From NCBI GenBank assembly GCA_964541695.1, contig CAZIRB010000003.1, forward strand, positions 1 through 64,000: a DNA stretch of 64,000 bases, given 5' to 3'. The DNA comes from CAZKGE01 sp964541695. GTDB taxonomy: Bacteria > Bacillota > Clostridia > Christensenellales > CAG-138. The notes under the pieces are model-generated. The model searched no databases. It was not told the origin of the DNA and saw nothing but the letters and a program-made list of their open reading frames with translations. The translations under genes were made by a program, and so were the position numbers. Positions within the stretch are counted from its first letter, which is position 1, and each line of letters begins with the position of its first letter. Positions 55,221 to 63,997 of the stretch are shown here, piece after piece.

Positions 55221-55248
55221 CAAAAAGAATGCGCCCCCGAAGGGGCGC
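55221..55248 (-). terminator. Terminator of the inositol operon
   Basis: Minus-strand stem GCGCCCC/GGGGCGC (55248-55242 and 55237-55231), then ATTCTTTTT (to 55221), 33 bp after the iolG stop. Confidence 0.8.
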
Positions 55249-55280
55249 CTCCTCCTATTTTTCTGCAATATCAGCTATGT

Positions 55281-56294
55281 TCAGATCTCGTCGATGCGCA
55301 CGGGACGATGCTCCGCGAGCGACTTTTTGCACGCCAGCCCGATGCGGATCGTCATGCGCCCGTCCACGACGCCGACCTCCGGCTCCGTATCCTGTTCGAT
55401 ACAGTCGATGAACGAGCGCACCTCGGCCTGGTACGAGGCCATGTACCGTTCGAGGAAAAACCACAGCGGCTTCTCGGCCGTGACGCCGTCCACCGTGGAG
55501 AGCACCGCCGTCGACGGCAGGTCGTTGCCGTTCTGTACGCTGCCCTTCGAGCCGAACACCTCGGCGCGCTGGTCGTAGCCGTAGACCGCCTTGCGCGAGT
55601 TATCGATCAGCGCAAGCGCGCCGTTTGCCATGCGCGCGGACACCGTCGCGGTGTCCACGTCGCCCGCCGCGCCGATCTCCGGGTCGATCAGCACCGCGCC
55701 GAGGGCGAACACCTCCTCGACCTCGCTGCCGGACAGGAAGCGGATCATGTCAAGGTCATGGATCATCATATCGAGGAACAGCCCGCCCGAAGACTGGACA
55801 TAGCCCGCCGGCGGCGGCATCGGGTCGCGGGAACTGACCCGCACGAACTGCACGTCGCCGATCTTCCCGTCGTCCACGGCCTTCTTGAGCGCACGGAAAT
55901 TGTGGTCGAAGCGGCGGTTGAAGCCGACCTGATATTTGAGGTTTTTCTTCGATGCCCGAAGCGCCGCCTCGACCGCGTCGATCTTGGCCAGATCGTGATC
56001 GATGGGCTTCTCGCAGAACACGTGCTTGCCCGCCTCGATCGCCTCGACCGAGAGCGCCGAGTGCGTGTCCGTCGACGAGCAGATCAAAACCGCGTCGATT
56101 GCGGGATCGTCCATAATGAAGCGGTGATCTCGGTAGATACGCCCGATGCCAAAACTTTTAGCCAGGCCCTCCGCCTGTTCCGTCAGGTACGGGTCCGCGA
56201 TGGCGCGGATCGCCGCATTCGGCACGCCGGAGATGATGCTGCGCGCGTGCACCTGCCCGATGCGTCCCGCGCCGATGATGCCGACTTGAATCAT
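55281..56294 (-). CDS. iolG: Inositol 2-dehydrogenase
   Basis: NAD-dependent oxidoreductase of the GFO/IDH/MocA family, 337 residues, oxidising myo-inositol to scyllo-inosose. Rossmann motif GIIGAGRIG (5-13), CEKPI with the catalytic Lys, GFNRRFDHNF and GGLFLDMMIHDLDM with the catalytic Asp-x3-His pattern are present. The start at 56294 follows AAGGAGAGAG. It is the last gene of the iolM-N-O-G and uxaE unit, which supports the inositol substrate. Confidence 0.9.
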   Translation of the reverse strand: MIQVGIIGAGRIGQVHARSIISGVPNAAIRAIADPYLTEQAEGLAKSFGIGRIYRDHRFIMDDPAIDAVLICSSTDTHSALSVEAIEAGKHVFCEKPIDHDLAKIDAVEAALRASKKNLKYQVGFNRRFDHNFRALKKAVDDGKIGDVQFVRVSSRDPMPPPAGYVQSSGGLFLDMMIHDLDMIRFLSGSEVEEVFALGAVLIDPEIGAAGDVDTATVSARMANGALALIDNSRKAVYGYDQRAEVFGSKGSVQNGNDLPSTAVLSTVDGVTAEKPLWFFLERYMASYQAEVRSFIDCIEQDTEPEVGVVDGRMTIRIGLACKKSLAEHRPVRIDEI

Positions 56295-56307
56295 ATCCTC
56301 TCTCTCC

Positions 56308-57150
56308 TTACATCTGTTGTCGTAGTCTTTCGTTTGCAGCGCGCACGGCGCCAAGAAGCGCCTCGCCCGCGTTTGCCAGCACGTGCTCGCGCGACGGGAC
56401 GCGCTTGGTCTCGAGCGCGATGGGGCCGGTATAGCCCGTTTTCAAAATCTCCGCGAGCACGGCGGGAAAGTCGATTTCCCCCGTGCCCGGCAGGCCGCGG
56501 CCGGTGTCCGCGACGTGCACGTTCGTGATGCGGTTCCCCGCCTCCCGCACGGCGGCGAGCATGTCCCCGTCCTCGAAATGCGAGTGGTACGTGTCGTACA
56601 GCAGTCCGACGCAGCCGGGATTCCCGAGAAAATGCAGAAACGCCAGCGTTTCGCGCGTCGTGTTGAGAAACGTCGTCTCGGCGCGGTTGATCGGCTCGAT
56701 CTGCAGCGTGACGCTTTCGCGCTCGGCCAACTCGATGAGCGGGAATAGCGCCCCGCCGAGCAGCCGCAGCGAGTCCGCGGCAGACCCTTCGAGCCTGCCG
56801 CGCAAAAGCCCGATCGTCACGCGCGGGCGGCCGATCCTGGCGGAGAGCGCGATGTGCCCGCGCACGAGATTCGCGGCGCGCGCGCGCGTCTCCGCGTCCC
56901 GCGAGGCAAGGAACCATCCGTCGCGGCCGAACGCCTGCCCGGTCGAGATGGACGTGACGGCGAGCGCATGCTTCTCCGCCTCGCGGCTGACCGCATCGGC
57001 GTCGATCTCGTCCGGGTACGCGACCGCGATCTCCACGCCCGTAAAGCCCTGGGCGGCGATATCGGCAAACGCGGCCTTCCATTCGGCCGCCGCGTACGGC
57101 GAATAGACGGTGTCGTACTGCAGCGGCACGGTCTGGCAAAGCAGGTTCAT
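56308..57150 (-). CDS. iolO: Sugar epimerase/isomerase TIM barrel, probable 5-keto-L-gluconate epimerase
   Basis: A 280-residue xylose-isomerase-like TIM barrel with metal-ligand motifs IEPINRAETTFLN, YDTYHSHFEDGDM, HVADTGRGLPGTGEIDF and ALETKR. In the Thermotoga maritima pathway a protein of this type (IolO) converts 5-keto-L-gluconate to D-tagaturonate; its position between iolG and iolN and just downstream of uxaE supports the same role. Generic hydroxypyruvate isomerase or IolI/IolE-like activity is the alternative. The start at 57150 follows AAAAGGGG. Confidence 0.78.
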   Translation of the reverse strand: MNLLCQTVPLQYDTVYSPYAAAEWKAAFADIAAQGFTGVEIAVAYPDEIDADAVSREAEKHALAVTSISTGQAFGRDGWFLASRDAETRARAANLVRGHIALSARIGRPRVTIGLLRGRLEGSAADSLRLLGGALFPLIELAERESVTLQIEPINRAETTFLNTTRETLAFLHFLGNPGCVGLLYDTYHSHFEDGDMLAAVREAGNRITNVHVADTGRGLPGTGEIDFPAVLAEILKTGYTGPIALETKRVPSREHVLANAGEALLGAVRAANERLRQQM

Positions 57151-57277
57151 GCGCGCACCCCTTTTCTGCATTCTGCGACGCGGCCGGAATAGCAAGGCCG
57201 CGGCCGAACGCGCGTTCGTCCCTTGCGGAAGGAAGGGCCGCCGCTTTTCCCGCGGCAGCCCCTTCCCCGTGTTTTGT

Positions 57278-58399
57278 TCAGTCGATGAATATGCCGCGGC
57301 GCGGCAGCTCGTGGATGCTCTTCCAGCCCTCGCTCAGCGGCTCGCGCAGGCAGGGCTCGATCTCCTCGGCCGGCCGGAACGAGAACTTCGACGGGTCCGG
57401 CACCTTGCCGGCCGGGTAAGCCGCGAGGATGTCCTCGCACATGCAGGTGAGGTACTCGCAGATCGCGGCGATCGCGCGCTTGACGCGGCGCGGGTCCGCG
57501 CGCGTGGGCTTGCCGACGACGCCCTCCGGCGTGCCGAACCGCTCGATCCACGCGTTGCCCTCCATCTCCTGCCAGCGGTTCGGACGGTGGAACGAGTCCA
57601 CCGAGCCGTCGAAGAAGCCGTCCTGCAAGAAACCGAAGTTTTGCGGCGTGGCGTCGACGCAGACGCTCATGTCCACCATCTCCGGGAACATCAGAAGCGC
57701 GGCGCTGGTCTCGGACTCGTCCGCGTGAATGAACGGCGTGGTCACAAAGTCCGGCCGCTCGTCGCCCAAGGGGTAGAAGAACTCGCGCACCGCGCGGTGC
57801 CACTCGACCACGCACGCAAACGCGGGCAGCTGATAGCGCTTGAAGAACTCCTGTATCGCGCTCTCGAGCATCCAGTCCTGGCCGTGGTTGTTGACGAGGA
57901 TGATCTTGCGGAAGCCGTCGTCCCACAGGCCCGCCATCACGTCGGCCAATGTGTTGATGATCGTGGTCTCGGAGATCATCACGGTGCCCGGCATACCGAG
58001 ATGGTGGTACGGATGGCCTCCGTAGTTGATCGGCGGGTACGCGAGCGCGACCTCGTGACCGAGCGCCTTGGTCTTGCGGCGCACTGCCTCGCAGATGAAC
58101 TGCACCATGAGCGTGTCGAGGCCGGAGCAGTTCTGCGCGCCGTGGTTCTCCGTGCTGCCGATGGGCACGAGCACGATGTCGTTCTTTCTGCGCTTCTCAA
58201 TCAGTTTGGCGCGCGGCGTGTTCTGGATGTACGTGTTCGCAATGCCCATCTCGAGCGGCGAACCGATGCCGTAGTCGTCGAGTATCTTCTGGATCTCCTC
58301 CTCGGAGGCATCCCAAAGCTTCTTCTTCAGCCTACCTACCTTGCTGTCCTCAAAGAAGATGTTCGGGTAGTCGGTCGTCAGATAATTCTTGTACGCCAT
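57278..58399 (-). CDS. iolN: Creatininase-family hydrolase, probable 3-dehydro-scyllo-inosose hydrolase
   Basis: A 373-residue metal-dependent hydrolase of the creatininase fold: PIGSTENHGAQNCSGLDT, YGGHPYHHLGMPGT, LVNNHGQDWML and HADESETSAALL contain the His/Asp/Glu metal ligands. In Thermotoga, IolN opens the diketo-inositol ring to 5-keto-L-gluconate. The flanking iolM, iolO, iolG and uxaE genes make this the best assignment. A possible attenuating hairpin (about 57222-57265) lies in the 127 bp before iolO. Confidence 0.82.
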   Translation of the reverse strand: MAYKNYLTTDYPNIFFEDSKVGRLKKKLWDASEEEIQKILDDYGIGSPLEMGIANTYIQNTPRAKLIEKRRKNDIVLVPIGSTENHGAQNCSGLDTLMVQFICEAVRRKTKALGHEVALAYPPINYGGHPYHHLGMPGTVMISETTIINTLADVMAGLWDDGFRKIILVNNHGQDWMLESAIQEFFKRYQLPAFACVVEWHRAVREFFYPLGDERPDFVTTPFIHADESETSAALLMFPEMVDMSVCVDATPQNFGFLQDGFFDGSVDSFHRPNRWQEMEGNAWIERFGTPEGVVGKPTRADPRRVKRAIAAICEYLTCMCEDILAAYPAGKVPDPSKFSFRPAEEIEPCLREPLSEGWKSIHELPRRGIFID

Positions 58400-58415
58400 A
58401 GTTACCCCCTTACGC

Positions 58416-59615
58416 TCAGTCCATCACGCAGGTGATCTTCATATTCGTGCGGTCCGTCTGCAAAGCTATGATGTTCTCCGGCACCTCGTCGAGCTTGATC
58501 TTCTTTGTGATCATGGGCAGCATATCCATGCCGGCGGCCATGCTGGTGATCACGCGCGGGAACGTGCCGTGGCCAGAGTGGCCCTGCGAGCCGATGATGC
58601 GCGCGCGGCGCACCTGCAGCACCTCGCCGGTGACGGGCATCTTGGCCTCGGCGCGCGCCACGACGACCACGGTCGCGTTCAGCGTGCGGCCTTCCCAGAT
58701 GCACTGCTCGATGCCCGGATACACGACCGTCGGCAGGCCCGTCGCCTCGAGATAAAGGCTCGCGCCCATGCCGTCGGTGAGCCGCAGCACCTCCTCGGCA
58801 AAGTCGACCTTCGTCGGGTCGATCACGTAATCCGCGCCCATCTTCCTTGCCAGCGCGGCGCGCTCGGGCTGCGGCTCGGACACGATCACGATCGCGCCGC
58901 CCATGGTCTTGAGCTCGCGGCAGGCCGCAAGCCCGACCGGACCGGTACCGCAGATGACCACGTTGTCGCCGGGGCGGATGCCGCCGCCGCGCTCGATCAC
59001 CGCGTTGTAGCCGACCGAGCAGGGCTCGACGAGCGACCCGGCCAGGAAGATGTCCGCCTCGTCCTTGTACATGCGGCGCAGCGGCTCGAGGCTCCACAGG
59101 CAGCGGTCCGGCAGCACGATGTACTCGCTGAACGCGCCGTTGACGTTGAAGCCGATCTCGTTGAGCCGCTCGCAGTGGTTCGGCCAGCCGTCCGCGCAGG
59201 GCTTGCATGAGCCGCACCAGAGCATCTCCTCGGCGCAGACCATCTCGCCGCCCACAAAGGGCTTATTCGTCACCTTGTCCTTGGCGCCGGGGCCGGACTT
59301 AACGACGACACCCGAAAGTTCGTGGCCCAGTATGCACGGGAAACCCGTCAGACCCGGATAGAAGATGTAGCCGTCGTCCTTTTTCTGCGCCATGTGCACG
59401 TCGCTGCCGCAGATACCGCAGGCCTTGACCTTGATCAGCACCTCGCCCGGACCGGGCTCGGGGATGTCGTATTCGTCGATTGTGATATAGGGATCCTTCC
59501 ACACCTGAGAGCCCAGATAGGTCTGCACTTTGTCGATGTCCTTTGCGCCGAGCTTGAAGCCGGGCTTGGGCGCCCAGGTCGCGTGCAGCGTTACGCCCCT
59601 CATTTTCTTAGCCAT
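58416..59615 (-). CDS. iolM: Zinc alcohol dehydrogenase family, probable scyllo-inosose 3-dehydrogenase
   Basis: A 399-residue medium-chain dehydrogenase. Catalytic-zinc ligands are in KACGICGSDVHM and GHELSGVVV, structural-zinc cysteines in WCGSCKPCADGWPNHC and the Rossmann motif is GTGPVGLAAC. The N-terminal extension of about 40 residues (KPGFKLGAKDIDKVQTYLG) is typical of the IolM subgroup, which oxidises scyllo-inosose at C3. It starts 59 bp after uxaE and ends 16 bp before iolN. Confidence 0.82.
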   Translation of the reverse strand: MAKKMRGVTLHATWAPKPGFKLGAKDIDKVQTYLGSQVWKDPYITIDEYDIPEPGPGEVLIKVKACGICGSDVHMAQKKDDGYIFYPGLTGFPCILGHELSGVVVKSGPGAKDKVTNKPFVGGEMVCAEEMLWCGSCKPCADGWPNHCERLNEIGFNVNGAFSEYIVLPDRCLWSLEPLRRMYKDEADIFLAGSLVEPCSVGYNAVIERGGGIRPGDNVVICGTGPVGLAACRELKTMGGAIVIVSEPQPERAALARKMGADYVIDPTKVDFAEEVLRLTDGMGASLYLEATGLPTVVYPGIEQCIWEGRTLNATVVVVARAEAKMPVTGEVLQVRRARIIGSQGHSGHGTFPRVITSMAAGMDMLPMITKKIKLDEVPENIIALQTDRTNMKITCVMD

Positions 59616-59674
59616 ACCGTTACCCTCTCTCGCTTTGATTTTGTTTTATATTCGCCCCGAAGGGAAATGCCCCG

Positions 59675-61144
59675 TTATGATTGCGCCGGTTTCCTGCCCG
59701 TGACCAGTTCGACATGCCTGCCGATGTGGCGGTGCAGCGCGTCCGCGTACGCCTTGCGCTCACGCCGCCAGAGCGCGTACAGCCGGACTTTGAGCGATTC
59801 GTCCGCGAGTAGGAAGCCGTAGGTGATATGGATGAGCTGCCGCGCGTCCTCGTTCTCAAACAACGCCGGCAGCGCGCCGTCGGCAAGCTCCGAAAGCGGT
59901 GAAACGTTATTTAGGTTCGTCGTGACGTGGTAGTACGCGCGCGCCTTATCGAACGAGGCGAGCGCGAGCGCGTGCGCCTCGCGGTAGAGCGCCGGGTCCT
60001 TTTCGGCGACGACGCGCATGGCCTCGAGCCAGCTTGTGCCCGCCGTCTTGAGATGAAACCGCCCTTGCGTTTGCTCGCCGATGATCGGGAACACGGAGAA
60101 TTTATCCGAGCCCGAGTGGATCGACAGCTTGTATCCAAACCGCTTGGCGATTTCGCAGTGCGCAATCAGCTCGCGCTCAAACTGCGCGATGTCGCCGCGG
60201 TAATCCACACCCTTCTGAAACTCGCCCGTAAACCGCGGCGCGAGCGTAGCGAGGCGTACGCCGCGCGCGTACAGCTCGTTTGCAACAAAGTAATGCTGCT
60301 CCGGCGTGGTCGCGGTCGAGGTCTCGTCGATGGACAGCTCCAGGTCCGCGCCGCAGCCCGCGCCCGCGAAAAATTCGCCGTGGATGGACGCCGCAAACTC
60401 GATCGCGCGGCCGTAGACGAACGATGCGCGGGCGAGCGTGCCGTCGGAAAAACACAGTTCGCTTTTGCCGGCAAGCAGCGTCTCGGGATACCGCAGCCGC
60501 AGCGCGTTCCAAGCCTCGCGGCCGAGCTGCGCGTTCTCGCCCTGCGGCGCTTCCCCCGCACGGATATGCTCCGAGCAGTCCAGCGTGATCATCGTGCAGC
60601 CGGCACTAAGCGCGCCGCGGATCTCGGCCTCCGTCTTGAGATGGTCGCCGTCCGCGCCGAAGCCGCGTAGATAGCCCGCGCGGAACACCGCGAACGTCGC
60701 GGCGTCGATCACGTCCGCGTACGTGCGCTTCGTCAGGTTCAACTCGCGCATCGACTGCTGGGCCAGCACGGGCGTCGCCGCGCAGCCGGAGAATACACGC
60801 AAATGCCCGTCTCCAGCGATGCCGAGCCGGTCGCCGAGGCCGAACGTCGCGTCCCGGTCGAGCACGCGCGCCGGCGCGGTGTCCGGTAACAGCACGCGCA
60901 GCGCGTCCGCGTTTGCGTGCGACAGCTGCGCGATCATGCAGCCGTCGTCGGCGCGCGCTCCAGACAGCCCGAATGCGTGCGGGTATGCTACGATCACGTC
61001 CGCGTCGCCCGCGTCCGCGAGAAAGATCACGCCGTTCCCGACGCGGCGCACGCTGGGCGCGTATACGCCAAATCGCGCGGGATCGGGCGCTTCCCCGGCG
61101 CAGCAGGCCGACGCAAATTCGGCGTATCCGTATGGTTTGGGCAT
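59675..61144 (-). CDS. uxaE: Tagaturonate epimerase (UxaE family)
   Basis: A 489-residue protein with the UxaE hallmark HSGSDKFSVFPIIGEQ, RFHLKTAGTSWLEAM and KARAYYHVTTNLNNV. UxaE interconverts D-tagaturonate and D-fructuronate, feeding inositol-derived carbon into the uronate (mannonate-KDG) pathway. It is the first gene of the iol unit and has a strong AAGGAGG site. The later genes (uxuA, uxuB, kdgK, kdgA) are not in the window. Confidence 0.88.
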   Translation of the reverse strand: MPKPYGYAEFASACCAGEAPDPARFGVYAPSVRRVGNGVIFLADAGDADVIVAYPHAFGLSGARADDGCMIAQLSHANADALRVLLPDTAPARVLDRDATFGLGDRLGIAGDGHLRVFSGCAATPVLAQQSMRELNLTKRTYADVIDAATFAVFRAGYLRGFGADGDHLKTEAEIRGALSAGCTMITLDCSEHIRAGEAPQGENAQLGREAWNALRLRYPETLLAGKSELCFSDGTLARASFVYGRAIEFAASIHGEFFAGAGCGADLELSIDETSTATTPEQHYFVANELYARGVRLATLAPRFTGEFQKGVDYRGDIAQFERELIAHCEIAKRFGYKLSIHSGSDKFSVFPIIGEQTQGRFHLKTAGTSWLEAMRVVAEKDPALYREAHALALASFDKARAYYHVTTNLNNVSPLSELADGALPALFENEDARQLIHITYGFLLADESLKVRLYALWRRERKAYADALHRHIGRHVELVTGRKPAQS

Positions 61145-61338
61145 GTCGTTCCTCCTTGTCCGCGTGCGCGCGGGACGCTTATCGGCGGCGGGAAAATTGG
61201 ATGATCGTAAGTTCTTTTTCGTTTGTGCGCCGCTGCCGGCTATATCGAGTCATGGATTCGTGCACAGATACCTCTTGTTCGCTCGCGCACATCCCCCGCA
61301 ACGTGGGTGCGCGCATGGGCGCGCACTTTGCAATGTAA

Positions 61339-61427
61339 GGCTTCTCCGCTCGCGCGCGGCCTCCCGGTCACCGCGGACTCTCAAGTATCATGTACGGTTG
61401 GCTTCTCCGCTCGCGCGCGGCCTCCCG
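61339..61427. repeat. 28-bp direct repeat pair in the uxaE upstream region
   Basis: GGCTTCTCCGCTCGCGCGCG plus CCTCCCG occurs exactly at 61339-61366 and 61400-61427, separated by 33 bp. A weaker third copy (CTTGTTCGCTCGCGC...) starts at 61274. They lie in the 481-bp region between uxaE and the phosphomutase-like gene, which has no coding sequence and no promoter that I can place with confidence. Confidence 0.8.
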
Positions 61428-61625
61428 CGATGCGGGCGGCGCGCGGCCATATCAATCCCGGACAAACGCGGGTCCGGCCGGCAGCGTGCCCACTCAGGTC
61501 AGCGCACCGCCGAGCAAACCGCAAGCTGTCCGCCGCCGCTCCGGCACACTTGCGTCGTGCAAACGTTTCCGAAAAAGCGTGCAAAAATCCTTCTCCAACA
61601 GAGACAAAGACCACCGTCTCAGCCG

Positions 61626-63224
61626 CTACTCCGCGCGGTAGCGCGCGCCGACGCCCGCGGTCAGCGAGTCGTACGCCTTCTTCACCTTTGTCCAGTTCTT
61701 GTCGCGGTCGAGCGCGATGCCGCGCCCCACGCCGGACACGATGGTCCCGACGCCCTTTTGCCGCATCGTCTCCTCCAGCTCGCGCAGCAGCCCGGGCGCG
61801 CTGCCCGGCGCCGTCGAGCGGCCGTCGAATATGATGTGCACATAGACCTCGTCCTGCCCGAGCCGCCTGCAAAGGTCCAGCAGCGCGAGCGGATAGTCGA
61901 TGGAGCCGTGCGAGGATTTCTTGGTCAAAAGCGCAAGCAGGTGCACGGCCTTGCCGCGCGCCTTCACCTCCGCGACCGCCTCCACAAACACGGAGTTCTC
62001 GGCAAACGACCCGTCCTGCATCGCGTTTTCAAGCCGCACGTCGTCCTGCGGCACGACGCGGCCCGCGCCAATGTTGAGATGCCCGGCCTCGGAGTTGCCC
62101 GCCTTGCCGGGCTCGAGCCCCACGGCCTCGCCCGAGGCGCGCAGGTACCGCACCGGATTCGTCTTAAGCAGTGCGTCCCAGTACGGCGTTTCGGCAAGGT
62201 GGATCGGGTTTGTCCCGTCCTCGCTGCCCATGCCCCAGCCGTCGAGTATGATCAAAAGCGTTCTGCCCGTGTTTTGGGGGACAAACAGCGGCTTCCCGTC
62301 CATGTCCGCGGGCTGCGGCACGCCGAGCGACGCGAGCACCGTCGGCGCGACGTCGCACAGGCTTCCGTCCGCGCGGTCCGGGTCGAACGGCGCGTTTTGC
62401 ACTTCGGCGGCCTGCCCCGCGGGCGGTACCATAATAAACGCGACCAGGTTCTCCGTGTGCGCCACGTCCGGCTTGCCGTCGGGCGTGCGCATGCGCTCGA
62501 GGTTGCCGTGGTCGGCGGTGATGAACGTCGTGTACCCCGCCGCCTGCGCCGCGGTCACGACATTGTAAAGCTGCGCGTCCACGATGCGCGCCGTCTCCAT
62601 CTTAGCCTCGTCGTTTGCGGTGTGGCCGATCACGTCGCCGTTGGCGAAGTTCGTCACGATTAGATCGTAGCCCTTCGCAATGCCGTCGCGGACGCGCTCC
62701 GCCACCTCGGGCAGGCTCAGCGCGGGCGCGCTGTCAAACGGCACGCCCTTGGGCGACGGCACGCAGACGTCGTCCTCGCCGCAGAACGGCGTACCGTTGC
62801 CGCCGTTTAGGAAGAACGTAACGTGCGCGTATTTCTCGCTCTCCGATACGTGCAGCTGCGTTTTCCCCGCGGCCGCTACCGTCTCGGCCAGCGTGCCGGT
62901 CACGCGGCTCGGCGCGAACGCGACGGGCAGGTACGTGTATTTCTCGCTGTACATCGTGAGGATCACGAACGTCAGCGGGTCGAGCTTTTTCCGTTCAAAA
63001 CCCGTGAACGCCGGATCCGTGAACGCGTCGGTCAGCTCGATCTCGCGCTCGCCGCGGCGGCAGCAGAATATCACGGCGTCGCCTGTTTGTATGATACCGA
63101 CCGGTTCGCCAGCAATGGTTTCGAGGTTGAGCGGTTCGAGCGAATAGTCGATCTGCCCGGCCTCATACGCGCGCTCGACCGCCCGGGCCAGCGCCTCCCC
63201 GCCGAAAAACTCCTGCCGTTTCAT
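61626..63224 (-). CDS. Circularly permuted cofactor-independent phosphoglycerate mutase-like enzyme
   Basis: A 532-residue alkaline-phosphatase-superfamily protein in which the usual C-terminal half of GpmI comes first (residues 1-312) and the usual N-terminal half last (320-532). Metal ligands are all present: Asp197, His201, Asp238-His239 (TADHGN), His256, Asp328 (ILDGWG) and the phosphoserine Ser378 (GNSEAGHLNIGAG). Phosphotransferase residues His439, Arg469, Arg501, Arg507, Arg56 and Lys131 match, but two usual contacts differ (Ser470 for Asp, Glu59 for Arg). A short linker (VPQNTGR) joins the old ends. Phosphoglycerate mutase or a related phosphomutase activity is possible. Its ATG overlaps the HAD gene by 4 bp. 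Confidence 0.88.
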   Translation of the reverse strand: MKRQEFFGGEALARAVERAYEAGQIDYSLEPLNLETIAGEPVGIIQTGDAVIFCCRRGEREIELTDAFTDPAFTGFERKKLDPLTFVILTMYSEKYTYLPVAFAPSRVTGTLAETVAAAGKTQLHVSESEKYAHVTFFLNGGNGTPFCGEDDVCVPSPKGVPFDSAPALSLPEVAERVRDGIAKGYDLIVTNFANGDVIGHTANDEAKMETARIVDAQLYNVVTAAQAAGYTTFITADHGNLERMRTPDGKPDVAHTENLVAFIMVPPAGQAAEVQNAPFDPDRADGSLCDVAPTVLASLGVPQPADMDGKPLFVPQNTGRTLLIILDGWGMGSEDGTNPIHLAETPYWDALLKTNPVRYLRASGEAVGLEPGKAGNSEAGHLNIGAGRVVPQDDVRLENAMQDGSFAENSVFVEAVAEVKARGKAVHLLALLTKKSSHGSIDYPLALLDLCRRLGQDEVYVHIIFDGRSTAPGSAPGLLRELEETMRQKGVGTIVSGVGRGIALDRDKNWTKVKKAYDSLTAGVGARYRAE

Positions 63225-63997
63225 AGCTGCACGCTCCTTTGCTCCATCGCGCCCAGTTCAATGCGGGGCGCGCGCGGAAATGCGTCCAAAAGCTGGTCGA
63301 ACCGCGAGATGATGCCGTCCGGCGCGTTTTCGCGCGTCAGCTTCAGCCGCTTTGCGCCCTCGTACTCGACCGCGATCGTCATGCCGAAGTTCGACGCCTT
63401 CGCGCCGACGATGTCCCGGTCGAGGTTGTCGCCGATAAACACGCTCTCCTCGGGGCGCACGCCCGCCTCGGAAAGCGCGAGGAAATAGATCGCCGGATGC
63501 GGCTTTCTCAACATCGTCACGGACGACTGCTGCACCGTGCAGAAATACGGGCGCAGGCCGTCGGCGTCGAGCCACTCGTCGATCTCCTTCGTGCCGATCA
63601 GGTCGCTGATCACGCCGACCTTATACCCGCGCTCCACGAGCGCTTTGACCGTCTCGATCCCGTTTTGGACGACGACGCGTTCTCCCTTGGCGCGGCGCAG
63701 CTCGTAGGTCAGCTCGACCGCGTTTTGTTCGAGCCGATCGCGGTCGCACTCCGGCGCGAGCCAGCGCGTCCACAGCATCGGCTCCGGCGCCTCGCACATG
63801 TAGCGCAGCGCCCATTCGCGGTAGGTGTCGTACCGCCGCTCGATCAAAGCGTGGAACGCCTCGGGCTCAAGGTCCGTTCCCGCCAGCTCCGCGATGCGCC
63901 TGCACGCGGCGGTTTTATAGGGAACGTTGTCCTTCACGATGCGGAACGTGCCGCCAAGGTCAAGAAATATGCCGCGTACGATTCGCTCCATGCTCAT
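63221..63997 (-). CDS. HAD-superfamily protein with altered motif I
   Basis: A 258-residue HAD protein with a helical cap. Motif I is FLDLGGT: nucleophile Asp is kept, but the Asp two residues later, the usual general acid/base, is Gly. Motif II (VISDL), Lys in RKPHPAIY and motif IV GDNLDRD are intact. Many such DLGGT proteins are annotated as hydrolases, yet turnover may be weak. The start at 63997 is near the window edge; MERIV at 63991 is an alternative. Translationally coupled (ATGA) to the permuted mutase-like gene. Confidence 0.85.
   Translation of the reverse strand: MSMERIVRGIFLDLGGTFRIVKDNVPYKTAACRRIAELAGTDLEPEAFHALIERRYDTYREWALRYMCEAPEPMLWTRWLAPECDRDRLEQNAVELTYELRRAKGERVVVQNGIETVKALVERGYKVGVISDLIGTKEIDEWLDADGLRPYFCTVQQSSVTMLRKPHPAIYFLALSEAGVRPEESVFIGDNLDRDIVGAKASNFGMTIAVEYEGAKRLKLTRENAPDGIISRFDQLLDAFPRAPRIELGAMEQRSVQL

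Noticed and set aside
61339..61427. CRISPR array
   Set aside because: Only two exact repeats, one spacer, repeat not clearly palindromic and no cas genes.
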